DNA of 64,000 nt from Oscillatoria sp. FACHB-1407 (GTDB lineage: Bacteria > Cyanobacteriota > Cyanobacteriia > Elainellales > Elainellaceae): NCBI RefSeq assembly GCF_014697545.1, contig NZ_JACJSA010000022.1, forward strand, positions 1 through 64,000, in the 5' to 3' direction. Under the pieces are notes generated by a model that saw only the letters and a list, made by a program, of their open reading frames with translations, was not told where the DNA came from and made no database searches. Position 1 is the first letter of the stretch. Each line of letters begins with the position of its first letter. The translations under genes were made by a program, and so were the position numbers. Shown here piece after piece: positions 16,714 to 25,686 of this stretch.

Positions 16714-17865
16714 TCAAATCATTTCCCGACTGGCACGATACAAGTCTTTCCAGCCATCGCGCTCTTTTACGACGGTTTCCAAATATTCCTTCCACACCAC
16801 CTGATCTTGAATGGGATCTTTCACAACTGCCCCAACTAACCCAGAAATCAGGTCATTGGCTTTCAACGCCCCATCTCCAAAATGGGCCGAGAGTGCCATG
16901 CCACTATTCACCACGGAAATGGCTTCTGCGGTGCTGAGGGTGCCCGTTGGCGACTTCAGTTTTGTTTTGCCGTCGATTGTGACTCCATTGCGCAGTTCTC
17001 GAAAGATGGTGACCACTCGTTGAATTTCCTCCAATGCGGGCACTTCCGCAGGCAGTTCTAAAGCACGTCCCAGGCTTGTTACCCGCTGATGGACGATCGC
17101 CACCTCTGATTCGATTGTGTCGGGTACGGGCAAAATCACTGTATTAAAGCGGCGTTTTAATGCGCTGGAGAGTTCATTAACCCCGCGATCGCGATTGTTA
17201 GCCGTAGCGATCACATTAAAGCCCTTCGTCGCCTGAACTTCGGCATTCAGTTCAGGAATAGGCAACACCTTTTCAGACAAGACAGTAATCAGCGTATCCT
17301 GCACATCGGAGGGAATGCGCGTCAGTTCTTCCACACGGGCAATTTTGCCGTCTGCCATCGCCCGCATCATCGGACTCGCCACCAATGCCTCCATCGACGG
17401 ACCTTCCGCCAGCAAGCGAGCGTAATTCCATCCATAGCGAATCGCCTCTTCGCTCGTGCCTGCGGTGCCTTGAATCAGCAGGGTAGAGTCACCAGAAATG
17501 GCCGCTGTCAGATGTTCAGATACCCAGGATTTAGCCGTTCCCGGAACGCCATAGAGCAACAGAGCGCGATCGGTAGCAAGGGTAGCGATCGCCACCTCCA
17601 TCAAGCGTCGATTGCCGATGTATTTGGGAGACACTTCAAATCCGTTGTCCAGCGTTCCACCCAGCAAATAAATTGACACCGCCCAGGGGGATAGCTTCCA
17701 GTTGGGCGGACGTTGCCGAGTATCAGCTTGAGCCAATTCATCTAATTCGTGAGCAAATTGTTGTTCAGCGTGCTCGCGCAAAAGAGAGGAGGGAGGAGTT
17801 GGCGGTTGGGAGTTGGGAGTTGTCTGAGAGTGAGCGGTCTGAGCGTTCGCTTTTGGGGTTGCCAT
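16714..17865 (-). CDS. MoxR-family AAA ATPase (YehL subfamily)
   Basis: 383 aa. A Gln/Pro/Ser-rich N-terminus (1-30) precedes a AAA_5-type module: Walker A GVPGTAKS (106-113), a Walker B-like strand KIARVEELTRIP (normally DE, here EE), sensor 1 NVIATANNRDRGVNELSSALKRRFN with Asn and the arginine finger, and a helical lid (LKSPTGTLSTAEAISVVNSGMA). The Glu at the first Walker B position is a feature I associate with the YehL-type MoxR group. Such ATPases act with VWA proteins to assemble or activate partners. It starts at ATG 17865, 111 bases after the DUF5691 gene, and couples to DUF5682. Confidence 0.9.
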   Translation of the reverse strand: MATPKANAQTAHSQTTPNSQPPTPPSSLLREHAEQQFAHELDELAQADTRQRPPNWKLSPWAVSIYLLGGTLDNGFEVSPKYIGNRRLMEVAIATLATDRALLLYGVPGTAKSWVSEHLTAAISGDSTLLIQGTAGTSEEAIRYGWNYARLLAEGPSMEALVASPMMRAMADGKIARVEELTRIPSDVQDTLITVLSEKVLPIPELNAEVQATKGFNVIATANNRDRGVNELSSALKRRFNTVILPVPDTIESEVAIVHQRVTSLGRALELPAEVPALEEIQRVVTIFRELRNGVTIDGKTKLKSPTGTLSTAEAISVVNSGMALSAHFGDGALKANDLISGLVGAVVKDPIQDQVVWKEYLETVVKERDGWKDLYRASREMI

Positions 17866-17976
17866 GGGTGATGGGGTGAAAGGTGGTGAGGATGTTTGAC
17901 TGTGGAATTTGTAGCCTAGAAATCAATAACTAGAAATCAATAGGAATAAAGCTTTTGGAAACCAGTCTCGGTCTAT

Positions 17977-19506
17977 CTAATGGGCACCCTGCGGAATGCT
18001 GTGCCCCACCGAGGACGGTTGCTCAAATGCTTGCCGCATGTCGTATCGAAATTGCAGTAATGCCAAAAAATGATGTATTGCACTATTCAAGATGGTGTTA
18101 TCTTCAAATGTTGTTCTGAGGTCCGTTGCCTCCGTAATCAGTTCAGGTGGAATTCGTAAAGCAAACTCTTCCAGTGCGGAGCGCAATTGCCAGAGAACAG
18201 TTGTCTCAGGAACAAGATTGGATAAACCATGCATCACTTCACGCGCCAACTCTACACTCCAGGGGTTTTGGTGGCGTTGCAGTATCCAGAGAAGCTGATT
18301 AAGTTGACCGGGATCAGACTGTAATTCGTGAATCACAACTGCTTCCAGTTGTTCTTCTGATAAGACTTCGACACAGACTTGACCGCGTGCGCTTTTGCCG
18401 GAGTAATTGAGGATTGCGGCTGCCCAATCCCGATCGCCATGCCGTCTTGCCGCTTGTGCCCATCCATCTAATAAAACGGTTTTCCATTCACTCAGTGCCG
18501 CTGCTTTAACTAGCTCAGTCGGGGTTTGACAAAACGTTTGTTGCCAAAACCTCAACGGAACACCTGCGATCATTTGCAACAACCAGTTTGCTTTTTCTCC
18601 TAAATTTCGGTTAGGGGTTGATTGTCCAACGCCATCTCGTAACATCTCGGTATCACAACTTGCTGGCAGTTCGATTTGAATCCCATCCTGGTGTGCCTTT
18701 GCAGGGATCAAAGCGTTGATCCGTTCAGTCATGCGTTGACACAATCGCGAGTCTGGGAGGTTAGCCAGTAGGTCGGCTGCAACCCGACGCACCTCTTTAC
18801 TGCGATCGCCCAATTTTTCCTCCAGGAACGGTTCATCTGCCATGCTCAACTCAATTCGGAGGATTTCAAGAAACTTAGCGCGATCGCCCGCTGACTCCTG
18901 GCTCCAGGTGCCTTGCAGTAGCTCTCTGGCGCGATCGGGCTGATGTGAGCGTAAATCTTGTAAATACAGCAGTCGGGCGGCTGTACTGCCCGTCTCCCAG
19001 TCCTCCTCTGTGGCTACCTCTACTGCATAGCTCCAATCGGGGTTTTGAGCAGCAAGCCAGCGTCCTCGCTGTCCTAACACAAGCAGAATTGCAGCCCGTA
19101 AATCTCGCTGTTGTCTTCCTGCGTCCAGTAATTCCGGCAGATACAGTTCAGGGACTCGCTGGCGTTGTTTGGAGGCGATCGCCAACCACTCTGGCAACAC
19201 CTGGGTATATTGCCCCTGAAGCATCTGCTGTAGTAGACAAGCCGCACGGGGGCTACAACGGGGCAGATCGTCATCCTGGTAGGGTTTTTGAGCCACAACA
19301 GGATAGGTTCTGGGCAGCCAGCCTGCCTGTCGGTGTAGCGAGAGAATCGCCGCAGTCGTTAACAGAGCCGCTTCGGGGGACAGGTGACTCACTTGCGTCA
19401 ATAGCTGCCCGACCTTGCCAGATACCATCGGAACGGTAAAAGGTTGCCGTTCAGTACCCAACAGCGCAGCGGATACCACCTGCTGCCAGGGATCATCCAA
19501 GCCCAT
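17977..19506 (-). CDS. DUF5691 family protein
   Basis: 509 aa, entirely helical in appearance, with HEAT-like stretches such as RSKEVRRVAADLLANLPDSRL (about 230-250). The N-terminus WQQVVSAALLGTERQPF is typical of DUF5691, a family found in operons with SWIM and MoxR proteins. No catalytic motif, signal or membrane segment is evident, so it is probably a scaffold; this is inference. Its ATG (19506) lies within the 3' end of the SWIM gene (14-base overlap), so translation is probably coupled. Confidence 0.82.
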   Translation of the reverse strand: MGLDDPWQQVVSAALLGTERQPFTVPMVSGKVGQLLTQVSHLSPEAALLTTAAILSLHRQAGWLPRTYPVVAQKPYQDDDLPRCSPRAACLLQQMLQGQYTQVLPEWLAIASKQRQRVPELYLPELLDAGRQQRDLRAAILLVLGQRGRWLAAQNPDWSYAVEVATEEDWETGSTAARLLYLQDLRSHQPDRARELLQGTWSQESAGDRAKFLEILRIELSMADEPFLEEKLGDRSKEVRRVAADLLANLPDSRLCQRMTERINALIPAKAHQDGIQIELPASCDTEMLRDGVGQSTPNRNLGEKANWLLQMIAGVPLRFWQQTFCQTPTELVKAAALSEWKTVLLDGWAQAARRHGDRDWAAAILNYSGKSARGQVCVEVLSEEQLEAVVIHELQSDPGQLNQLLWILQRHQNPWSVELAREVMHGLSNLVPETTVLWQLRSALEEFALRIPPELITEATDLRTTFEDNTILNSAIHHFLALLQFRYDMRQAFEQPSSVGHSIPQGAH

Positions 19507-20824
19507 ACAGTGACTCCTCCATCCAAACGTTTAACGGCAACAGATCGTCTCCATTCCATTCCCCAAAAATGGTTAACGGTGTGCCTCCACTCAATGCCAA
19601 CAGTTGCCACGCCTGTCTCGGCTCTAACCGATTGGAGAGCGGCAACACGGCTCCCTGAGCATCCTGAATCAGCCAGTGATCACCCTCCCGGAACGGCACA
19701 ACGGCTTGCAACAACAGGGGAAACTGTTCCAACCAGGGACAAACCGCAAAGGCATGGCTATAGGTGGCGATCGCCTCTGCAATTGTCGTCTTTCCGGGCG
19801 GTTGCTTTGACAGCAACACCGCTTCCTGCCGAGTTTTGATCAGGGCACGTAGAGGGTAAGCACTGGGATAAAAAACAAGCTCTGCTTCCAGACAGGTGCC
19901 TGACAAAAAGCTGTGTTCAAACGGTTGCTGTCCATGGGCGAAATCGAGCAGGAGGGCAAAGGTAGCCGTACCGATGCCCAATAGCCATGTCCGACGAATC
20001 CTCAAACGATCTTCGACCTCAGTACGCTGTCCGACCACGAGCCAGAGATCGGAGTGGGGTTTACGGTTGAACACCTCATCTTGACTCACCGTCCAACCAA
20101 TTTGCGTCCGCAGGTCCGCTTGCACCTCTAGTGGCAGGCTGTCGATGTGCTGAAACCCTTCTGTAATCAGATAAAGCTGTCCTAACCGCTCCAACAACCG
20201 AGCATGACCTCCAGCACTAAGATTGGCAAGACCCGCCATCTCCCGCAATTGACGAGCAAGCCCCGGAGCCTGAGCATCTACCATGCGTGCTGCAACGGTA
20301 TCCCAAACCTGATAAGCCTCTTGTTGCACCGTCGCTAGCCCTTGCCGAACGCGATCTTCTAACCAGAGGCGCAAGTCCTGAATGCCCAAGCTCACCTTAT
20401 GCTGTCGGGCAGCAGCCCGTTTTGCCTGTGCTGTCGGATCGGCAACCTGCTCCTGTTGCTTGGCTTGCTTTGCGGCTTGTTTTTCAGCCCGTTGAGAACG
20501 GCTCAAGACCCATTCTGCAACCCATGCAGGAGGCTCTGTTTCTGCAAATTCATTGGCTTGTTCTGCCAGTAGCAAGAAGAGTCCCAAACCATGCTTACAG
20601 GGAAACTTTCGACTCGGACAACTACAGCGAAACGCAGGTTCACTGACATCAATCTGCGTCCGGTAGGGATCGTTGCCACTGCCCTGACACTCCCCCCACA
20701 CCACGCTTGAGGAACACCCCAGAGACGACCATTTCCTCAGTGTCGCCAATCCTCGTCCATTTTTAGCGGAAGCTGCATCTGGTGCGAGTGCCAACACTTG
20801 TTCAGATGTCCATTGGGAGGGCAT
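19493..20824 (-). CDS. SWIM zinc-finger protein (YehQ-like), first gene of the MoxR operon
   Basis: 443 aa from ATG 20824, with GGAG five bases upstream; the in-frame GTG two codons earlier is poorly spaced. The SWIM motif CxCx6CxH is Cys67, Cys69, Cys76 and His78 (FRCSCPSRKFPCKHGLGL), a zinc-binding module for DNA or protein contacts. It is preceded by LALAPDAASAKNGRGLA, characteristic of this operon's SWIM proteins. A Lys/Gln/Ala-rich linker (about 110-140) follows. It is encoded first and overlaps DUF5691. The promoter should lie in the 341-bp region shared with the HU gene. Confidence 0.85.
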   Translation of the reverse strand: MPSQWTSEQVLALAPDAASAKNGRGLATLRKWSSLGCSSSVVWGECQGSGNDPYRTQIDVSEPAFRCSCPSRKFPCKHGLGLFLLLAEQANEFAETEPPAWVAEWVLSRSQRAEKQAAKQAKQQEQVADPTAQAKRAAARQHKVSLGIQDLRLWLEDRVRQGLATVQQEAYQVWDTVAARMVDAQAPGLARQLREMAGLANLSAGGHARLLERLGQLYLITEGFQHIDSLPLEVQADLRTQIGWTVSQDEVFNRKPHSDLWLVVGQRTEVEDRLRIRRTWLLGIGTATFALLLDFAHGQQPFEHSFLSGTCLEAELVFYPSAYPLRALIKTRQEAVLLSKQPPGKTTIAEAIATYSHAFAVCPWLEQFPLLLQAVVPFREGDHWLIQDAQGAVLPLSNRLEPRQAWQLLALSGGTPLTIFGEWNGDDLLPLNVWMEESLYGLG

Positions 20825-21165
20825 AGTCACTCCAGATGCATCGTATTAGGGATAACTCTCCCAAGCTTTGATAACTTTGCTATCCAGGCAACGTCATCAG
20901 TAGATTTACTATCACCAACAATTATAGTACTTTTGAACTAATTCTATCGAAAGAGATGAATTTCAGGACTTTACAAAATGTGACGGTTGAGGTGATTAAC
21001 TCGCGCAATTTTGTGATTGTTTAGCTATAAAAGTGGCTATAGCTATGAGATACACGCTCTATCGTGTGTATTTGTTACGCCAGAATCTTTAAATTGATTC
21101 AGTTCCCAAGAAGCTGTAGTACAATTGCGCAAACGTTTGTTATCCCTTAGTTTGAGGAGTTACAG
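20825..21165. promoter_or_regulatory. Divergent control region of the MoxR operon and HU
   Basis: The 341-bp AT-rich spacer has no gene. It contains the palindrome TAGTACTTTTGAACTA (20925-20940) and an 8-bp inverted repeat TAGCTATA/TATAGCTA (21022-21045). A TACAAT -10-like box lies at about 21119, about 40 bases before the HU ATG. None has a known binding protein. Confidence 0.5.
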
Positions 21166-21441
21166 ATGAACAAAGGTGAATTAATCGATGCGATCGCCGA
21201 GAAGGCGAGTGTTTCTAAGAAGGATGCTGACCGGATTTTGACCGCAGCTCTAGAGACGATTCAAGAGGCAGTTTCGTCGGGTGAAAAAGTCACCCTGGTT
21301 GGGTTTGGTACCTTTGAGCCGCGTGAACGTTCGGCTCGTGAGGGCCGCAATCCTAAGACAGGCGAAACGATGACGATTCCAGCGACACGAGTTCCAGCCT
21401 TTAGTGCCGGAAAGCTGTTTAAAGAAAAAGTTGTTAGCTAA
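21166..21441 (+). CDS. hup: HU-family DNA-binding protein
   Basis: 91 aa, full-length HU/IHF-family histone-like protein. MNKGELIDAIAEKASVSKKDADRIL forms the helical dimer body, VTLVGFGTFEPRERSAREGRNPKTGE the beta arm, and IPATRVPAFSAGKLFKEKV the end. The TIPAT sequence sits at the arm tip exit. It bends and compacts chromosomal DNA and is normally abundant. GAGGAG lies six bases before ATG 21166. Confidence 0.97.
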   Translation: MNKGELIDAIAEKASVSKKDADRILTAALETIQEAVSSGEKVTLVGFGTFEPRERSAREGRNPKTGETMTIPATRVPAFSAGKLFKEKVVS

Positions 21442-21477
21442 GTACTGCTATTCACAGATAGGGTTTGGAAATAAAAC

Positions 21478-21541
21478 CAGGGGAGTGCGGGGGCTGCGCC
21501 CCCAGCCAGGGGTTTCACCCCTGCACCCCAAATTCCCACCC
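21478..21541 (-). repeat. GC-rich dispersed hairpin repeat, copy 3
   Basis: GGGGGCTGCGCCCCC and AGGGGTTTCACCCCT hairpins, followed by GCACCCC, are the reverse-orientation version of copy 1. It sits 36 bases after HU and could act as a bidirectional terminator. The rest of the 321-bp gap to the next gene has no visible feature. Confidence 0.8.
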
Positions 21542-21762
21542 TGATTTACAACGAGTCGTACTAAGACTCCATTACAGAAGTCGGTATACCCTATAGCACC
21601 CGTTTTACGGTTGTTGTAGGGTTTGTTTTTGCCCGTACTCAGACGGATTTAGTCAGTGAATGACAGCCAATTCATGGTCTGTGTCCTCTAACTTTTGAGG
21701 GAATTGAGGCATTCTAATAAGTAATGCTTTGAGTAAACCTGACCTGCTCATTTTCCTCCCCC

Positions 21763-23505
21763 ATGCAACTTGAAAGCCTATCCGCTTATTTGCCATCTCT
21801 AGAGACAACAATCGACTCACAACCGACCCTTGTTGCGCCTGGTACTCCCCTCATCGAAGTCATTGCCCGAATGAGTCAGGTTACCCAACAGCAGTGCATT
21901 CTACCGACAGACTCAAACAGTGCAGCGTTTGACTCGGCGTTGTTGCAAGCCAGCAGTGCCGTCTTGGTGGTAGAACAATCAAAACTCATTGGCATTTTTA
22001 CAGAGCACGACCTGGTCAAGTTAACCGCTGCCCAAACTCAGTGGCGCGACCTCAAAATTGAGGATGTTATGAGCCATCCCGTCGTAACGCTGACAAAAGC
22101 TCCCGCGCTCAGTTTACTAGCTGCCCTTTCAATTTTTAGAGAGTATAAAATTCGCCATCTGCCAGTTTTAGATGAGCAGGGAAATATTTTAGGGTTGATC
22201 AGCTCTGGCAGCATTCGCAAAGCTCTGCAACCGTTAAATATGTTGAAGTGGAAACAAGTGCGGGATGTCATGACCTGTGAGGTAGTGTCTGCCCCGGCTT
22301 CAACCAATGTTCTGACGTTGACGCAATTGATGATCCAGCATCAAGTCAGTTCCATTGTCCTGACTCAGAGTGATATTCAAACAGGCTCTCAATCCCTGTA
22401 TGCTGTCGGTCTAATCACTGAACGAGATATTGTGCAATATCAGGCTTTAGAGCTTGATCTGTCTAGCCTGCGAGCTGAGGCAGTGATGAGTACTCCTCTA
22501 TTTCAAATTCATCCCTCAGACCCGTTGTTAAAAGCCCAACAGTTAATGCAACAACACCGCATTAGACGATTAGTTGTTACTGGAGAGCAGGGAGAGTTAA
22601 AGGGAATTGTGACTCAAGGCAGTTTGCTGAGAGTATTTGATCCACTGGAAATGTATGAATTGTTAGAATTTTTGCACCAAACCGTCGAGCGACGAACGAC
22701 TGAACTGCATCAAATCAACCAGAAACTCCAGACTGAAATTTTAGAACGAGAATTAGTCGAAAGCCACCTTCGCGAAACTCTACTGAAAGAACAGGAATTG
22801 AACCAATTTAGAAGTTATGTAACTGCAATGGCATCTCATGATCTGCGGTTGCCATTGACGAATATTTCGATGGCAGCAGAGCTATTACAACTAAAAGGAA
22901 ATGTGATTTCTGAGGCAAAAAGAGAGCAGTATCTCGATCGCATCCGATTAGCCGTGAAGCAAATGAATGTGTTGTTAAACGACATTGTCACCATTAGCGA
23001 GGTTGAATCTGGAAAGCTAGATCTCAATTCAGGCACTTTGGAACTGGTGCAATTTTGTCAGACGTTGATTGAAGAAATCCACCTGGCAACCCAGTCTAAG
23101 TGCGTGATTCAGTTTAACTGCGGTGTTGCTGAAGGGATGACCACGGTGGATGAAAAAGTCCTTCGGCAAATTCTGGTTAACTTGCTTTCCAATGCAGTTA
23201 AGTACTCACCCGCAGGCACAACCGTTACATTTGATTTGCTGACTGAAGCCGATCACGTTGTCTTTCGGATTCAAGATCAGGGAATTGGGATTCCAGAAAA
23301 AGATCAGGAGCAATTGTTTGAACCCTTTTATCGTGCCAGCAATGCTCACAGCTTTGAAGGCACAGGCTTGGGGCTTGCCATTGTGAAACGATGTGTAGAC
23401 GCCTATCAGGGGGCGATCGCCCTCACTAGCCAGATCGGCTCAGGAACCCTCTTTACCATTCGATTGCCGTTGGTGGTCAACCTGAGCCAAGTCTCTCCAC
23501 AGTGA
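21763..23505 (+). CDS. Sensor histidine kinase with four CBS motifs
   Basis: 580 aa, soluble. Residues about 15-290 contain four CBS motifs in two pairs (for example VMSHPVVTLTKAPALSLLAALSIFREYKIRHLPVLDEQGNILGLIS), which usually bind adenine nucleotides. A coiled coil (about 300-350) leads to HisKA with phosphoacceptor His359 (ASHDLRLPL) and an HATPase domain with N box NLLSNAVKYSP and G boxes QDQGIGIP and GTGLGLAIVK. It may couple cell energy state to phosphotransfer; this is inferred from the CBS input. No response regulator gene is adjacent, so the partner is unknown. Confidence 0.92.
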   Translation: MQLESLSAYLPSLETTIDSQPTLVAPGTPLIEVIARMSQVTQQQCILPTDSNSAAFDSALLQASSAVLVVEQSKLIGIFTEHDLVKLTAAQTQWRDLKIEDVMSHPVVTLTKAPALSLLAALSIFREYKIRHLPVLDEQGNILGLISSGSIRKALQPLNMLKWKQVRDVMTCEVVSAPASTNVLTLTQLMIQHQVSSIVLTQSDIQTGSQSLYAVGLITERDIVQYQALELDLSSLRAEAVMSTPLFQIHPSDPLLKAQQLMQQHRIRRLVVTGEQGELKGIVTQGSLLRVFDPLEMYELLEFLHQTVERRTTELHQINQKLQTEILERELVESHLRETLLKEQELNQFRSYVTAMASHDLRLPLTNISMAAELLQLKGNVISEAKREQYLDRIRLAVKQMNVLLNDIVTISEVESGKLDLNSGTLELVQFCQTLIEEIHLATQSKCVIQFNCGVAEGMTTVDEKVLRQILVNLLSNAVKYSPAGTTVTFDLLTEADHVVFRIQDQGIGIPEKDQEQLFEPFYRASNAHSFEGTGLGLAIVKRCVDAYQGAIALTSQIGSGTLFTIRLPLVVNLSQVSPQ

Positions 23506-23544
23506 GCCTTTCCCCAACTAGTGTTGCGAACACAAAGTTCTGCA

Positions 23545-23616
23545 ATGTAGGGGGTTTGGGGACTTCGCCCCCAAGAAGGGGTTCCACCCCTTCACCCCTT
23601 TCAAACCTTATTTTTT
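23545..23616. repeat. GC-rich dispersed hairpin repeat, copy 4
   Basis: GGGGACTTCGCCCCC and AAGGGGTTCCACCCCTT hairpins followed by TTATTTTTTGCTGTACT. It lies between two convergent genes and may terminate both transcripts. Confidence 0.8.
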
Positions 23617-23622
23617 GCTGTA

Positions 23623-24468
23623 CTAGCCTGGTAGATGTGCTGGTAAGAGAGATAAAGCCGCGATCGCCAGAAATAACAGAGCCGTTCCAGTCTCCAACAT
23701 GGCAACAAACTGGATTTTGGTCGTGCAATACCACTCTTTTTGCCAAAGAATAATGCCCAGCTTGAGCAGCGCAACGCTAAACGCCAGTGCCGTTAGAGGA
23801 GATAACCAACCGATCGCCCACAGTCCTGCAACTACTACAGAAGCGATCGCATGGTAGAGCAGACTGGGAGTAAGAGGGTGCTGTTTATTTTTGCGAAACT
23901 TGACAGTAAAGATAGCACTGGAGAAAAATAAACCGTTCAACAACCACAACCCCAACACTGGAGTTGCAAGAGTCCCTGTGGTCACAACATACGCCAGTGG
24001 AGTTGATAAACACACGGCAAAGAAGGTGATCAACTCATTCAGAACCGATTTTTGTTCGCGATAAAAGACAGAAACAGCATCAATCCCAAAGGCAGCGATC
24101 GCTCCCAAATAGATCCACAATAAAGGAGTTTGCAGATTCCCCTGAAGCCAGTAGAGGTAAAGCGCAAGGGCGATCGCCACGACGGAATACAATCCACCCC
24201 AGACCAACAATCGCGGTTTCAAACTCCGCCGTTGCTTGATCTGCACCACCAGTGGATGTTCTGCTTGAAAACCACAGAAAGCTGTCATGAGAGCCAGTGT
24301 TGTTGCCCATGTCCAATGGAATGCAGCAGCGGCTCCGATCAAAAAGGACACCAGCAGCATGATGTACACCCCATGCTCTGGAGATACGGTCGGACGATAC
24401 CACACTGGCGCGTTAGACTGACGCGGAGATGGCTCGGTTGCAGTTGAGTTGAGCGGCGGTGAAGTCAT
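23623..24468 (-). CDS. YwiC-like membrane protein
   Basis: 281 aa with about eight or nine hydrophobic helices. The segment PTVSPEHGVYIMLLVSFLIGAA (about 28-49) carries the conserved EHG of the YwiC family, and a polar QAEHPLVVQIKQRRSLKPR loop follows. The N-terminal about 25 residues are Ser/Pro-rich and cytosolic. YwiC-like proteins are uncharacterised integral membrane proteins. GGAG precedes ATG 24468 by about eight bases. It is divergent from the Asp-box lipoprotein gene across 183 bp, which suggests a shared control region. Confidence 0.8.
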   Translation of the reverse strand: MTSPPLNSTATEPSPRQSNAPVWYRPTVSPEHGVYIMLLVSFLIGAAAAFHWTWATTLALMTAFCGFQAEHPLVVQIKQRRSLKPRLLVWGGLYSVVAIALALYLYWLQGNLQTPLLWIYLGAIAAFGIDAVSVFYREQKSVLNELITFFAVCLSTPLAYVVTTGTLATPVLGLWLLNGLFFSSAIFTVKFRKNKQHPLTPSLLYHAIASVVVAGLWAIGWLSPLTALAFSVALLKLGIILWQKEWYCTTKIQFVAMLETGTALLFLAIAALSLLPAHLPG

Positions 24469-24651
24469 AATGTAGCTCCCTATCGCTCCCAGTTTAACAA
24501 GCAGGAGATTTAAGGATTTCTTCTACTTAAAACAGCCGCAAAGTGGTCACTCTAAGGGTAGAAACGCATCATTGCCAAACTGGCAGTGCTTTTGTGCTCC
24601 ACCTGTGGGCACCGTCAAACTAGCAGGCACCGTAACTCTAGGAGTTTCGTT

Positions 24652-25635
24652 ATGCATGAATCTAAATCCTATGTCAGCAACAGCCTCAAGCTGGCAATTG
24701 GTGTAGTGGGAGCGATCATGGTTGTCAGTTGTTCCACATCACCACTCCCCAATCAAACCACTACGAGTCCCCAACCCTCAGTCCTCGACGCTTCACCGAC
24801 ACCCTCCAGCGAACCGATCGCGATCGCTCTCACCCCCGCATCACCCAATTGGCGAACCACTACCCACATTCATGGCATTGGTGTCAGTGCAGAAAATCCC
24901 AATATTCTCTATGTGGCGACCCATCAAGGTTTGCTGCAACGCTCAGAAACCGGGCAATGGGCATGGGTCGGGCAAGGACAGGATGACTTGATGGGCTTTA
25001 TGGTTGACCCGGCAAACCCCAACCGCTTTTACTCCAGTGGGCACCCACCCAACGGGGGTAACCTGGGATTTCGTGCCAGTGACGACAAAGGACAACACTG
25101 GGAACAGATCTCCATGCCGGGAATGGATTTTCATACGATGGCGATCGCTCCCAGCAATCCTGCCATCCTCTACGGTTGGGCGGGCAATTTCTTTGCCTCA
25201 AGGGATGGTGGGCAAACCTGGACACAACCCGACATGACCGGACTCAGTGCCCACCCGTTCGGTTTAGCGGTTGCCCCCGATGATCCCCAACATGTCTTTG
25301 CGACTACTTCAGAAGGTCTATACGAGAGTCAGGATGGCGGTAACACCTGGGCTGTGGTTGACGGTTCTCAGAATGCTCTGCTGGTGGGGTTAATCTTCAC
25401 CCAGGAAGACAGCACAACAACCCTGCATGGCTATCGCTTACTCGCCACCGCACCGGGCATCTACCAAAGTTCTGACTGGGGCAAGACCTGGGAGGCAGTA
25501 GAAACTCAGATTGACGAAACGATTGTTTACCTGACCGTTGCTCCCAGCGATTCTCAAATTCTCTATGCTGCCAGTGAGCACAACACCCTCCTTAAATCAG
25601 AGGATGGCGGTAAAACCTGGGAGGAATTGTTTTAA
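24652..25635 (+). CDS. Asp-box (BNR-type) lipoprotein, sortilin-like beta-propeller
   Basis: 327 aa from ATG 24652, with AGGAG seven bases upstream. A type II signal ends in lipobox VVSC (Cys about residue 28). After a Ser/Pro/Thr linker, at least five Asp-box motifs (SxDxGxxW) appear: SDDKGQHW, SRDGGQTW, SQDGGNTW, SSDWGKTW and SEDGGKTW, evenly spaced to the C-terminus. This pattern predicts a beta-propeller anchored on the outer face of a membrane. The family is annotated F510_1955-type or BNR/exo-alpha-sialidase-like, but catalytic residues of sialidases are not visible. The function is unknown. Confidence 0.83.
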   Translation: MHESKSYVSNSLKLAIGVVGAIMVVSCSTSPLPNQTTTSPQPSVLDASPTPSSEPIAIALTPASPNWRTTTHIHGIGVSAENPNILYVATHQGLLQRSETGQWAWVGQGQDDLMGFMVDPANPNRFYSSGHPPNGGNLGFRASDDKGQHWEQISMPGMDFHTMAIAPSNPAILYGWAGNFFASRDGGQTWTQPDMTGLSAHPFGLAVAPDDPQHVFATTSEGLYESQDGGNTWAVVDGSQNALLVGLIFTQEDSTTTLHGYRLLATAPGIYQSSDWGKTWEAVETQIDETIVYLTVAPSDSQILYAASEHNTLLKSEDGGKTWEELF

Positions 25636-25686
25636 TGGGTTTTAGGAATTAGACCGAATTGATTCGAGAACGAAGCTGACGGAGGT

